Origin: Vandiemenella viatica
Lineage: Eukaryota; Arthropoda; Insecta; Orthoptera; Morabidae
Direction: 5' to 3'
Length of the DNA stretch: 64,000 bases
Assembly (NCBI GenBank): GCA_031002005.1
Contig: JARYHS010006964.1
Coordinates: 1,488,001-1,552,000, forward strand
Shown here: one piece after another, positions 30,474-42,807 of the stretch
Layout of the letters: every line of letters starts with the position of its first letter
Numbering within the stretch: the first letter of the stretch is position 1
The notes under the pieces: model-generated
What the model was told of the DNA's origin: nothing
The model's database searches: none
The model's input: only the letters and a program-made list of their open reading frames with translations
Made by a program: the position numbers and the translations under genes

Positions 30474-33057
30474 CCTCCCACTCAAATATTTTGAAACTCA
30501 ACCTCGCATTTTATAGCAGTTTTCTAGCCAGAAATCTAAAATAAACGTTTGAAATTTAATATTAAATTGTAGAATATTTTATTATATCATATATAGAAGA
30601 ATATGGAATTGTTAACATGGAAATGAAAACCATTAAGGTATATAATTCAATTTATTAACATCGCTCTTAACAATTATGGAAGAAAAATACCGAAAAGTTG
30701 ATTTATATAGGCAAATTTGAAAAAATTCAATATTTCAATTTTAAAAATAAATTTACATATAAAAAAAAGATAAAAAAAGAAAGAATATAACAAACACAAA
30801 TTTTGTTTTTTTGGTGTGGAATCATAGGTTGCAGCCTAGATAGCCTATGCATAAATGTTGTTCTGACAAGTATGATAGGTCATAACTGTTTGAGAATATT
30901 CCAGTACGAAATTCAAATAATTGCCTTTATAAATTTTTAGTAAAGTGATTATTATAACTGTGTAGACGCAATTGCAATAATTGTACTTTCCATAGATATT
31001 TTAATTAAAATATTTATGGTGACTCTGTACGACAACAATGCATGTTAGTGTTTTAAAAAAATACAAATCAAGATAAAATAAAAAATGAAGATTTGTTTAT
31101 TAGGATAGTAAGGCGTTTGGCATTCTGCTGAATACGTCCAACCAATCCCATTTCAGTGGGATTCTTCCGTCACTCGGCCGCATACGTCCGACTAGGTCGT
31201 GTCCAGTGGAAGCATAACAATGCCTGTACCTGTCCCTTGGGGTTGGTCGGTCATATTAGGCTGTATACGTCCGACCAGTCGGCTGGACGAATTCGGTGCC
31301 AGTGGACGACCGGCCCTAGCTTACTTTTGCGGGCGTTTCCGACTCCATTAGTAACTCTATCTTCTGACTTTTTGGTGCATCTACAGGCAGCAATATGTGT
31401 AATTGCTAATAACGACGGATTTTATTTTTATTAGAAATTGAAAAGGTTTTTTTTTAAACGGTGGTGCCATCATACAAAGACTGATAGCTTGTTTTATCTA
31501 TTCAACATATGAGCTCAGTTTCTTTCAGAAAAGCATTAATGTCAATTTTCGTTTAACTAAGGCTTATCGTTTTTACACTCAATTAATTTGACCTCCACCT
31601 TTCAAGCTATTAGTTAGGCATCATTGTGCAACTGTATCGACTTTGACAAAATGAGGAAAGAGTCGCTCATTCATATTTAACTGTACCCGGAGATTAACAC
31701 ATTGGCTCAGGATCAGTGCTCTGGAATAACAGAAATCAGATACGGCGATTTGTGTTTAATTTACTCTGAAGGCCATGCTATCACAATGACTCGCATCTGC
31801 AGTGACATTCTGAAGATAAATTACTCTTTATGACTTGAGAATGCTGCACTAGCGATGATGTACCTGCCTGCTTGGCAGAATTCACTGATCATATGGAAAT
31901 CGTTTTATTTAATAATCATAATTTATTTAGAAATCGTAATTATTTGGCGCAAAGCAAATGGATTCTGACACTAAATACAAACAAACCATTTTATGGCGTT
32001 TGTGTAAGTTTCATTGTTATTGAATGTATAATGCAGCCTGGACATAAAAGATTAATTTACATTATATTGCATTATTACATAAATTTCTCTTTGGATTGGA
32101 TGCTAATGCAGAAGCAACATTATTGCTCAGAAATTGTTCTTTGGCTGTTTTAAAACGAGGTTAGACTAAAAAGTACAGAGCTTCAGCAAGCGTAACTCAT
32201 TACGTGTAATAAGCTGATAACCAATAATGAGTTTCCTTTCCACCAATATATCCATAGTAGCTTCCTAACATTATCTCGCCCATCGCCATTCAAGATGAAG
32301 AAATTTGATCACTAGGCGAACCTATCAGTAAATTCGCGTTTCACAAAATCAGTTTATAAGCATTTGTCACTTCTTCTTTCATTTTCTACTCTGGCTCAAT
32401 TTTGTCGATTTCTTTCGTCACAAGCATTATTTTTATGTTCGACCATTTTCAGGTTACTGCTATATGTAAATCAGCATATCGGCTGAAAAGAAAAAAAACG
32501 TCTTGTGAATGTTATATTTTTCGATTAAAATATTGTTTGACGAGATACAAGCATTTAAAAAGTGGCACCAAATTTATTTGAAAATTTAAGTGATTTAGTT
32601 TTCTCATAAAATAGTCCACTTATCAAGGTTGTCTTGTGACATAAAGTATGAGATCTTCATTTGAGCCAAGTCTGCCCTCTGTGCATTCACTTTATGATAC
32701 AGAATAGTTTCTTTCGGTTCTATGAATAGTTGATTTAAATATTTTTTTAAAATTGTTACTAATTCTTGCTATTATTTTTATTTAAATCAAAGACACAATA
32801 TGTATGATTTATTCTACGACATGTGAGTGCGAGTGAAATCTTGTTTTTTTTTGTATAATTTTACGACTGATATAGCAAAACTTTTAAAGCACTTACATAG
32901 GTATAAATTTTGCTATCTATTCAGAAAGTGAAGAGAATACGAGCTGTAGACTTGACTCAGAACTCGAATATCTTTTTGACACTAAACAAACACGAGACTT
33001 GTCCTATTTTTACAGGCCTTATTTTTTTTAATGGGATCTGGTTTTGTTTTTGTAAGT
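30474..33057. other. Spacer of the inverted duplication, no gene recognised
   Basis: AT-rich single-copy sequence apart from the short repeat cluster at 31132-31310. Open frames are short and featureless. Confidence 0.5.
31132..31310 (+). repeat. Degenerate repeat built on ATACGTCCGACC
   Basis: ATACGTCC(A/G)AC(C/T) occurs at 31132, 31182 and 31265, each followed by a CAGTGG-like box within about 20-45 bases (31154, 31204, 31300). It is locally CpG-rich in an otherwise AT-rich stretch, like a decayed minisatellite or SINE fragment. Confidence 0.45.
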
Positions 33058-33673
33058 TGATCACTTTTCCTGAATCGATTCTACTCGAAAACCGGTGGTT
33101 GAGGACATTTTAAAATTCAGCTCTTGTCTGTGTCCCATCCGTTATCAATAATGCTCAGGCTCTTTGCAAACAGTTAGTAAATTGTTGTATTCAATTTGGC
33201 CGTAATCACTACATTATTATGATTGACTGAAGTAAAACTACCATGCTAATTCAAATGCCTATAAAGCCCCAGTTAAAAGAATAACATTTTTGATTTTTAT
33301 TATATAGGTCTTTTACTTTTTGTGAAAATACACACTGTTTCATATTTTAAAAGGAAATGTTGATTATTTAGCGTCCTGTGACGATTCTTTAGATCTTATA
33401 CCAAATAGTTCATATTTACTGTTAACAATCCTTGTATATTAGAGATTGTTAACAGTATTCAAGGGCTGATGTTTCATGTTTGTATACGTAGTAGATGCCG
33501 CTGCAGGCTATATTTCTGTTTCTTTTGATTGTGGAATTCCAAACTGTTAAAGTATTATATTTGTACTACGTTTTGCTGCTACTAACTTCTTAAAATTGCA
33601 GGACCTGTATTTCTATTTGTTCCGCATACCATCACATAAGGAATATTATTAAACATCATTTCCTTTTATTTAG

Positions 33674-33766
33674 GAACCTGGAGCAGTTGATGCCAATGAT
33701 ACTTACTGCGATATTGACATCAAAGACGACCCTTTCACTATAGAGATTGTTCCAAAACTGAAAATA
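33674..33766 (+). other. Terminal-exon-like block, copy 1 (11-bp insertion)
   Basis: Same acceptor and start (EPGAVDANDTYCDIDIKD) as the left-arm copy. An 11-bp insertion (GACCCTTTCAC) follows, which shifts the frame away from the conserved YRDCSKTE ending. By coincidence the altered frame stays open to a GTATGT donor-like site. I regard it as a broken copy. Confidence 0.4.
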
Positions 33767-34190
33767 GTATGTGTGATTACTAAAAGTTATGAGTTCATGG
33801 TTGTCTTGATATGAATACCTCGCTTAATGAGTTGCAAAAGTTTCTTATTTCCGTGAAATAGCTTATAATTTCAATAGTAATATTTAGAAAAGCTGATTAA
33901 TTTTTTTTTCTACAATCCTGTTACAATTCTTTGTTGATTGATATATTTACTTCAGTTGACAGAACTCATTCAAATCCACATTAAGCCAATTTTACTAATT
34001 AAATAATTCAACCACTTTAATTAATTTGTTAGTGATTTTATATAGATGTTTTTTTATTTGATTATATAGGGTTTACTTTTATTGTAAAAAAAAAATCAAC
34101 TTTTCATGTTTTAAAAGGAAATGTTGATTACTTAGTGTCCTGTGACATTTCCTTAGAACTTGTGTACTGCTATTGATCTCTTGTACATTA

Positions 34191-35973
34191 TTATTATTAT
34201 TATTATTATTACTCCGCGATTGACTAAAAGTGTGTGGCGGAGGGTTCATTGCACCTATCCAAACTGGTAGTAGTTTGGAAGGGATATACGGGATATGGCA
34301 GGAGGCGCCCATGGGCTATTGTGAGGAACCATCCCAGCATTCGCGTGGAGCGATCCGGGAAAACCATTAAAAACCCGGATCAGGATAGGCCGGAGTGCAT
34401 TATCGAAAGCTACTCCTGTCGGATTTTAAGTTTACTCGCCCGGTAAATCCTTTCTATTCCATCCCCTAATCTCGTGAGGAAAAATGAGTACAGAAATGAA
34501 TCTGTTCTGGCCCTGATTTCTCTTATCTTATTTCCGCGGTCATTCCGAGATATGAATGTTGCTGGTAGCAATATTTCCTGGCTGTCATTCCGAAATACGT
34601 CAGTCGTGAATTTTTCAATTAGCTTCCGTCGAGAGCAACGTCTTCGGTGTTCCAGGTCTTCCCAACCTAACTCCTTCAACATCGCACTTACGCTTTCCCT
34701 CCAACTATATATACCTGTCACGAATCGGGCGGCTCTTCTTTGGACTTTCTCTAACGCCTCCAGTACACCCTTTTGATGGGGACCCATACAGAACAACAAT
34801 ATTCTAAGTGAGGACGTACTAGTGACTTGTATACAATCGATTTAACTTCCGGAGTGCATTGATTTAAATTACGACCTAGCAATCTGAGCATACGATTTGC
34901 TTTCCCTGTTACATTCTCGATATGCTCATTCCACGACAAATTATTACGAATTGTTACCCCTAGGTATTTAGCGGAATCTACCGTTCTAAGGACAGTATCA
35001 TTAATTGTATATTCATAGTTAACTGGTGTCACCTTTTTACTTACACACATGACTTGGCACTTTTTAGCGTTTAACTCCAACTGCCAATCTTTACACCACG
35101 CAATTATTTTCATAATATCGTCTTGTAACAAAGCGCAGTCATCCTGGGTTTTGATTTCACGATAAATAATAGCATCATCGGCAAATAATCTTTTCATCCC
35201 CCCTATTATGTCGCATAAGTCATTAATGTATTTGAGAAACAACAGAGACCCTATCACGCTTCCCTGGGGTACCCCGAACCTCTCTTCGGTACGTGATGAA
35301 CGCTCACCGTCGACAACTACACACTGTGTTCTGCCCTTCAGAAAGTCTGCAACCCAGTCGCATATTTATCTAGATATGCCGTAACCACGAAGTTCCCTAA
35401 GTAACCTAGTGTGAGGCACAGTGTCGAAAGCTTATTTAAAATCTAATAGAACTAAATCAACCTGGGATTGCTCATCTATAATTCGGCACAATTCGTGAAT
35501 TAGAAGTGCAAGTTGTGTTCCGCAGCTTCGGCCTTTTCTGAATCCATGTTGATTTGGGTTTAAAAGATCACTTTCATCCAAGAACCGCATGGCATTTGAA
35601 TAGAAGATATGTTCTAAAATCCTGCAAAATATTGAAGTTAACGAGATCGGCCTATAATTCTGAGGATCATTAACATTCCCATTTTTAAATACTGGACTTA
35701 CGATAGCGGTCTTCCATTCGGCTGGTATTTTTCCTTGCTCCAAGGAGACGGTATATAATTTCATCAAATACGGTGCAATTTCCTTTGCGTACCTTGAGTA
35801 AAATCTTGTAGGAATACCGTCTGGTCCGGGTGCCTTATTGGGATTTACATTTATAAGCAGTTTAGTTATTCCCTCGACATCAAGAACGAAATCATTCATA
35901 ATTTTGTCAGTACGATTGTTAAATATCGGAATCTCCTCTGAGTTTTCTATCGTGTAAGCTTTTTTAAATATAT
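34191..35973 (-). mobile_element. CR1-like LINE, right-arm copy (longest)
   Basis: This 1.8-kb minus-strand copy is 5'-truncated in the linker before the reverse transcriptase. Conserved boxes: 'NPNKAPGPDGIPTRFYSRYA', '[19 protein letters not shown]', 'NQHGFRKGRSCGTQLALLI', motif A around 'KAFDTVPH' (a stop replaces one codon), 'FGVPQGSVIGSLLFLKYIND', 'RLFADDAIIYR' (intact ADD) and thumb 'SAKYLGVTIRNNLSW'. The C-terminal 'VRPHLEYCCSVW' precedes 'ALEKVQRRAARFVTG'. The 3' UTR carries the SINE-like tail and ends in (TAA)n. TACATTA at 34184-34190 and 35974-35980 is the target duplication. A few frameshifts and stops inactivate it. The order of motifs and the microsatellite tail fit the CR1/L2 group. 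Confidence 0.9.
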
Positions 35974-36215
35974 TACATTAGGATTGTTAACAGTGTTTGA
36001 GGGCTGATGCTTCATTTTTGTATTAGTAATAGTTGCCGGTGCTGGCTATATTTCTGTTTCTTTTGTTTTTGAAATTCCAAACTGTTGAAGTACTCTATTT
36101 GTACTATGTTTTGGTGCTACTAACTTCTTAAAATTGCAGGACCTGTATTTTTATTTGGTCCGCATACCATCATCGAATAATGAATATTATTAAACATCGT
36201 TGCTTTTAATTTTAG

Positions 36216-36293
36216 GAACCTGGAGCAGTTGATGTAAATGACACTTACTATAGAAATTGTTCCAAAACTGAAAGTGATGAGTGTGATTATTAA
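36216..36293 (+). other. Terminal-exon-like block, copy 3 (short form)
   Basis: Acceptor cttttaattttag, then 26 codons from EPGAVDVNDTYYRNCSK to TESDECDY and TAA. It lacks the 21 nt found in the long form, leaving the frame intact. Nearly identical to 56168-56245. Confidence 0.45.
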
Positions 36294-37789
36294 AAATTAT
36301 GATTTGATGGTTGTATTGATATGAATACCTTGCTTAATGAGTTTAAAAAGTTTCTTATTTCTGTGTAATGGTATATAGTTTTATACCCTTACAAAGGTTA
36401 GATTTTATTAGTTGCTCCTAGTGACATCCTTCAATGTGGTTAGTTATTCTATTAAATCTACTATATATCATTTCGTAAGGTCACTCACTCACCTCGATAG
36501 GCTCGATACCTATTGGCTGAAAAAATTGTGACATCATGGGACAGCCTTCGCTCCCAAAACAGCGACCAGAGATACCATTACAAGAAATTCGAGGTTATGT
36601 CCACAATTTAATACCTAAGCACTAAATTAAGTTTGATTTTGATAACATTTCAGAGTTATAAAAAAACATACCGATAACCTTATTGTTAAAAAAACATGGA
36701 ACTACTTTCCAGTAAGATGTCGACTTTATGACCAAAGTTTATGCACGTGCTAGCTATTAAATGAGCGCTAAGCTTACCTTTTTATAAAGATTTAAAGCAT
36801 ATTGACTATATAAATGCGATGTGAAACACATTAATTCACTTGATTTTTGCCTTTAGCCGCAGCATTTAGTATTTAAAACACGTTAATAAAATATTTCCTT
36901 CCTCTTCTTATTTCAAGAAAAGACAGCGATATTCTTGCCGTTAATGAACAGAGAGCAGAGATTTTAGAATATGCAGTGTTTAATACCTAACCAACCGCTA
37001 TAAAATTAATTAACATAATACATTCATTAATTTTGCTTTTTGTAGCATTTTATAGATTTAAAAAACGTGGGACTACTTTTCAGTAACATGTCGACTTGAA
37101 TAAACCTAAATTACTCATGATCTCTGCAATAACAGCGAACGTGTTAGCTATGAAATAAGCAAGCATTAAGCTTAGCTTTTAATATACATGTAAATCATTG
37201 AGGATATGACTACAAATACGCGATGTGAAACTCTTTAATTCAGTGAATTGTTTAGCTTCTTAGCTACAGCATTTAGTATTAACAAGTAAATATAATATTT
37301 TCTTCCTTTCCTTATTTGAAGAAAATACAGTACATACTTATTTAACCAATTTAAAACTTAAAAAGAAGATTTCCATTTATTTATCGTAATTTAACAAATA
37401 TAATCTTGCCATTGGAATAATTAATTATAGCATTTCATTTTTTATAAAAAATATATTGAAAGCTCTCATGGCTAAAAAAACGTGGAATTACTTTTCAATA
37501 ATATGTTGCCTTTAAGAAACTTAAATTACTAATGTTCTAGGTTATTTAACATGTAAAACAGACTTCAGGAATGTGACCTGATAAAGTATTTTGGCAATTC
37601 ATTTTTCCGTCGTTGCTTAACTATTAAATATCACTCATAACCTGAGATCTATAATAAAATCTGTGGCCAGAGTTTACATTACGCTATAATTGCTGATTTC
37701 ATTAGTTTTCTTTCTTTGTGTATACTATACTCCAGTTATTAATTTATTTCGTTTATTAAATTATTTAAAGAGGACATCAGACTTCAGAT

Positions 37790-38563
37790 ATGCCTCTTAA
37801 ACGACCAACTACATCTCTCGAGGAATTTGATGGAAAAAAGACCGCGAAAGCGAAATACAACAAGCAACATGCAACCTACCGTACTGATGAACAACGAAAA
37901 GAGAAAAAAAGCAATTATGACAATCGGCGTAAGATAATGTTAGTGAACAACAACGTCAGCGGAAAGCAGAATACGACAAGTAATGTTTAGCAAGTCTTGC
38001 TGAAAAAAACGTGGTGAGCATGAAAATATATTTCAGGTACAAAACCAAAGCTATGTGGGAAGAATAGGCATAAATAATGAAAAACAAATTCCAGAATCAA
38101 CCAATTCTGTGGTTAAATGAATTTTCCTAAAGTGAAACCACCTGATGGCAAATTCACTCTCTGTTGTCACAAAGGAAAAGTAGTTTTGCCTGCCAATCGC
38201 TCATGCAATCTCATTAATCGATTACTGACGAACCACCATGAACATTCAAAAAACTTTTTAAAAAACATAAGATCTTTTAATAGCGCCCTTGCTTTTGCAT
38301 CAATGGGTGCAAACATAGCAGCTCCTCCAGGCTACGGACCCTATTGCTTCCGAATACATGGTCAAATATACCATTGAACTGGTACACTACATCCAGCTTC
38401 TGGAGACATTAGAAAATATGCTCAGTTATATACTCTGGATCCCGATGAAGCTGCCGAGGAGAGAATAGCTTCATTGGAAAATGCTTCATACCACTCATCT
38501 TTAATAAAGGAACTAGAAGAATTTATGAGATTGAACAAAACGTTAAGCAACATGGTTAAATAA
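37790..38563 (+). pseudogene. Helitron Rep/helicase N-terminal remnant
   Basis: An N-terminal basic piece (MPLKRPTTSLEEFDGKKTAK) is followed, after a frame break, by the Helitron-like N-terminal domain. That domain shows 'NFPKVKPPDGKFTLCCHKGK' then 'VVLP', 'FLKNIRSFNSALAFASMGAN' and 'GYGPYCFRIHGQIYH', a TGA stop (38375-38377), then 'TGTLHPASGDIRKYAQLYTL' and 'LEEFMRLNKTLSNM'. The CHKGKV-LP, F-IR-FN-A-ASMG and G-Y-FRIHGQIYH strings are characteristic of this domain, which precedes the rolling-circle Rep nuclease. Rep (HUH) and helicase are absent. The stop is shared with the 57.7-kb copy, so it predates the duplication. Confidence 0.85.
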
Positions 38564-39419
38564 CATGTTATCGTATAGTAACACACTGGTAACGCATCAT
38601 ATAGTCAGACTGCATCTGTCCGCACAATCTTTCTTACGCATGCTAACACCTTTCACATTATATAGACATTCTTCAAATTTAGCAAAGTGAACTTTTGGAG
38701 TCAAATAAAACTGTATTTCAGCCATTTCCTAGTCAAGAGACCTGACGTTTGAAACAATTATACGAAAGCGCGATCGTCCTTGTCCATGTTTAATACGATC
38801 TATTATTATACTTCTGAGTTCTTCAGGCCCAATACATTTTATTCATTTTAACTGTGAAACACTAGTTCAAGTTCATGCTTTGGCCAGGTCAGGTAAACCT
38901 ATCATAATCTTTGACCCTAAAAAGTAGAACTATTCTAGACCCGTGACGATACGCAAAAAAAAGTCATGGACTTACAGTAGTTAATAATAATATTAATGCG
39001 GTTACCAGTAGAGCCAGTATTTGTAGGAAGTCAGATCACATACCCCAAATTTATCACTTTCAGCTAAATAACGCAGCTACGAAATTTTCTATACGGCAGG
39101 ACAACTGTCTCTTGTATAGTTTGACAAAGAGCACCGCGTAGTTAGACCCACAAGAGTTTAATATTCATACACTCCAAACAAGGCCACAAACTACACTATC
39201 TGGTAAATCCCTTCGTAATGCGGCGTCGAACGCTAATACTACAACTGGCAACCCCCTTTATAAAAAGGAGGCGGGGAGTACTGTTTTGTCAGTAGTAATA
39301 ACACAATTGGTCGGTCAGCAGAGCTCAGTGAAGTCATCAGTGACTAGGCATTTTGTGTTACCTGAATAACAAATCCATTATAGGTATTTGAACTCTTTTG
39401 AAGCTCGTGCCATGATTTT
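38564..39419. other. No gene recognised
   Basis: Unassigned sequence between the Helitron and Tc1 relics, duplicated at 58533-59439. It may hold Helitron or Tc1 flanks, but I could not define termini. Confidence 0.4.
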
Positions 39420-40205
39420 GAAGAGGAAACGCTAATGGGCAACCACAGATAAACAAAGAAAACACTTCCTATAATGACGGAAAGGACCATCGATCATTGT
39501 GAAGCGTGGTTTTAAAAAATCGCAAGGATTTAAAAATAGTTATCACTCACGATTTCCAAAGTGCTACGATTAGTCCAGCTATCGTAATGACTGGGCGTCG
39601 GGATTTAAGAATGGGTTATATTGGTCTAGCTCAGTGCTGAGTGGCACTTGAAGTTTTGTAAAGTGGACAGTGGGTGGCTGGAAACTAGTGAATTGGAGCG
39701 ATGTATCGTGATATACACTGTGGTGATCTCATGGATGGGTTCAATACTTGGTTAATGCATGGAGAACTTTACTTGCCATCATTTGTAGTGCCTTTAGTGA
39801 AGTAGACAGTAGGTGGTGTTATTGTATGGATATATTTTATGTGTTTAGAGAATGGTCTACTTATTGTGCTTAAGAACACCATAAATGTGAAAGCATATTA
39901 ATATATTTTTGAATAATTTTGTGCATTACACAGTTGAGAACCAGTTTGGAAACGATGATTGTTTGTATCATCATGACAATGTTACCTGTCACACAACTGC
40001 ATCTTAGAGGCAATAGTTTGCAGACAATAACATTCCCAAAATGTACTGACGTGCTCGAAGTCCCAATCTGGGCCCAATGGAACACCTTTGGTATCTGTTA
40101 GAATACCTACTTAACTCTGTCCTCCACCGTGCAATATCACTAACTTCTTTGGTTTCAGTTCTTGAGGAAGTGTGCGTGGCTCCAGGGATGTTGCAAAGCT
40201 GCATA
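39420..40205 (+). pseudogene. Tc1-like transposase relic (DD34E)
   Basis: The best-preserved part is the C-terminal catalytic region near 39972-40200: 'HDNVTCHTTAS', 'FADNNIP', then 'RARSPNLGPMEHLWYLLE' and 'LVSVLEEV'. The Asp of HDN and the Glu of MEHLW are separated by 34 residues (counting stops), the Tc1 DD34E spacing. Upstream (39420-39640) only traces of the N-terminal DNA-binding half remain ('IIVKRGFKKSQGFKNSYHS'). At least three stops lie in the catalytic stretch. In life the family cuts and pastes at TA dinucleotides. Confidence 0.8.
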
Positions 40206-40389
40206 TAGGTAACATGGAGGAAGGAATATATGGAAACGAAATAACGCTAAATCTGTGAAACTTCATATAAAAACTAGTCTCCTACTGCGCATGCGCGGTG
40301 ACCATAGGAATAACCCGAATCATTGGGCTGTTTGCACTGTGTCTGCTGCTGAGAATATTTCATTTTCTAATATTCTGAAGTTTTCTTTA

Positions 40390-40464
40390 ATGCCAAGTTG
40401 TGTTGCATACAGTTGCACAAACAGACAAGATAGGAAACAAGCTGGAATAATGTTTCATAATTAA
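40390..40464 (+). pseudogene. THAP zinc-finger start fragment
   Basis: ATG opens MPSCVAYSCTNRQDRKQAGI then MFHN and a stop. This is the beginning of a THAP domain: Met-Pro near the start, the first C-x4-C pair, and the Gly-Ile-x-Phe-His that precedes the F-P of intact domains. The remaining zinc ligands are not found downstream. It is probably an isolated first exon, or part of a P-element-like transposase gene. The second copy (60434) differs at two residues (D to A, A to P). Confidence 0.55.
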
Positions 40465-41038
40465 GTCACATTGTAATTATTGTCCTTGAAGTGTGTGATT
40501 GGTAATTGCAACATGAGGGCATATCGTTATAAATTTATTCATTGCTCTCAATAGGATAATGTCGTTTCTCAAATATTTGTTGGTTTATGTAGAAAATCAG
40601 CAGATGTTACTGCTTTAAACATAAAAGGCTAGCCTTAGCGTAAACAAGGGTTGAAAGTCTAATTTAAGCGGGTAAAGTTTACATCGCGATACAATGAATA
40701 TGTTATTCTGCATGGTTTCGTCCAGTTCAGTTTACACTGAAAGTGTACGATGAATTAATTGTGATAATTTGTTCTGTGCGAACTATGAAACGTGATGAAG
40801 CAAACGTTATTGTTATCCGAAATTTAGTTCGCGATGCGTTTCATGTATTTAGTTGTGTCTCTAGAGTTTAATTTTGTAGCGACAATAATAATGGAAATGT
40901 GGATAGGTTGAAATCAGCGTGTACCAAAAGGGACAAACAATTTGTTATTAGTTGGTAGTAATTTTATAAGTCACCATGTTAGTGACACAACGTGTATCAC
41001 GTATCGCAATGTATACTACTCCCATTTAAGCTTCTGAT

Positions 41039-41450
41039 TTTTGGAGACAGCATATCTCGAGATCTAAAGGAGATGTTGACAATTTTTTTGTTTACTTTTA
41101 ATTTTTCTCGTCGATGTTACATAAGAATCTATTATCAAGGATGACTTTGGGATGTTTTCCTTCTAAATTTCAACCTACAAACACTTCCCGTTTGTGACAG
41201 TATATCTCGAGAACTAAGCGAGATTTCGAAAATTTTATTCTTTATTCTCGATTTGTTTTGTCGTGTTATATCAGAATCAAACACCAAATTTGACCATGGG
41301 GAAATTTTTCTTCCAAATTTCATCCCAAATCACCTCACTTTTGAGACAGTATATCTCTAGAACTAAGCAGGATATCAAAAAAATTAATTCTTCATTATAT
41401 GGTCTGTCTCGTCGAAGGTACAGAATAATCTATCATCAAATGGCGATGCC
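41039..41450 (+). repeat. Tandem repeat, about 150 bp x 3
   Basis: Units start at about 41039, 41193 and 41339 with (G/T)GAGACAGTATATCTCGAG-like sequence. They share AACTAAGCGAGAT, ATTCTTTATTCTCGATTTG and CGTGTTACATCAGAATC. Similarity between units is moderate. A palindromic CTCGAG lies within each of the first two units. Confidence 0.75.
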
Positions 41451-42003
41451 AAGGTTGTCGTATGATTCTCTTGAGGTTTTTGTGCCTGTCTCCCGTGTGT
41501 TCTACTGGCCGACCAATATGGGGAAATCCCCACCCCACTTCTCTCTACCCGGCTTCACTCCAGTGCGTGGTGATGGTCCTTTGCGTTGTCTCCATATATT
41601 CCTTTCTCCATAATAGGGCAAGAGATGGACCAACCCCATATTTATGTCCAATAATAAGAAATGTGCAATTACAGTAATATGTCTCGATACTTCTGATCAG
41701 ATAGTACAGTGTTACGCAAATCTTATAAATATTATCTATTCACTGTTATCAGACTGCTATTATCATTTTGAAAAGTCATTCATACTACCCGCAATTAACA
41801 CCGCACAATGATGCGATTGCTTGACTAACTGGGGAGTTTTCATTCCTCTATCTTTTTTTCTCAAAGACTTAACAAAATCGTCAAACTGCCTCAGTTTAAT
41901 GTTATTTGCTTGTTTTGGTCTTGCTTCAACTAAATTTGGACGCCTGCATATTAAGATATTGTATGAAAATTTGGGGTAAGGAGATAAATTTATTGATAGA
42001 TGA

Positions 42004-42101
42004 TCGAATTAAGTTTTTTGATCTGGAGCACAGTGGCATGATCCATGGTGATTTTACACGAGACCAGCTGGAAGTTCTAATGTCTGCATTCGATAAAACT
42101 G
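42004..42101 (+). pseudogene. Homeobox-like fragment
   Basis: The frame reads FDLEHSGMIHG then DFTRDQLEVLMSAFDKT. FT-x-DQL-x-L-x-x-AF-x-KT is the helix 1 pattern of paired-class homeodomains (RTxFTxxQLxxLExAFxxTxYPD). The flanks do not continue to YPD, helix 3 or its WFQNRR, so this is at most a relic or a partial exon. It is kept unchanged in the second copy at 62033. Confidence 0.3.
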
Positions 42102-42807
42102 CCTTGAATTACTTGTTCCATTTGTTTATTTGTTCTGATCAATGGTGTTATAAAACTCTATACTGTCTCAGCAAAGACCATATTTTTCTGTAGTTAAATG
42201 TATCATAAGGAAACAAGAACAAACAATTACTTTTCAAAACAATATCACCAACATTCAAGTAAATGCTACACAGTGGTATGTAAATGAAATAATAAATGCT
42301 TATTGGGACACCCAATGATTATCAAGATTTAAAAAATATGTTCTTCAGTCCTGTCCCATACCATTGTGGATATAAGAAAATTTTATTTACAAAAGAATAT
42401 TGTAGTGTACATATTCTAAAGTATTTTTGAGCTGAACCAAAAATAAAGTGCAAACCAGGAAGATGAGAAGTTAATTTACCTTCCAGATATTAGTAGTTCA
42501 CTTCCAAACCCATTGTACAGGAGAGAAAGTAAAAATGTCAACCAGGATCAAGAGGTATTTGTAATGAATGCGAGCATCCAAGAAGCTACCAGTCATAAGC
42601 GCTCCATAGTGGGCTTAAATCTGTAATAGTAAATTTCTTTTAGGAAGGCTAGTGGATATAGCATTATGTCTCTTCATTCAAAAATTAAATCGGCTACTTA
42701 GATTCTGTTACAGACCTGAAATTTTTTAAATACACCTATACTGCTCTGGCAAAGCTTGCTTTGTCATATGAAATTTTGGTTTGATACTACACACTTTCCT
42801 TTTCCAT

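Larger units (their letters stand above)
33058..37119. repeat. Right arm of the inverted duplication
   Basis: Reverse complement of 23545-29473 without the DUF7869 insertion. Its outer part (from 34049) is also the beginning of the direct 10-kb duplication. The right arm continues past 37119 into Helitron and other sequence that has no counterpart left of the Penelope complex. Confidence 0.88.
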
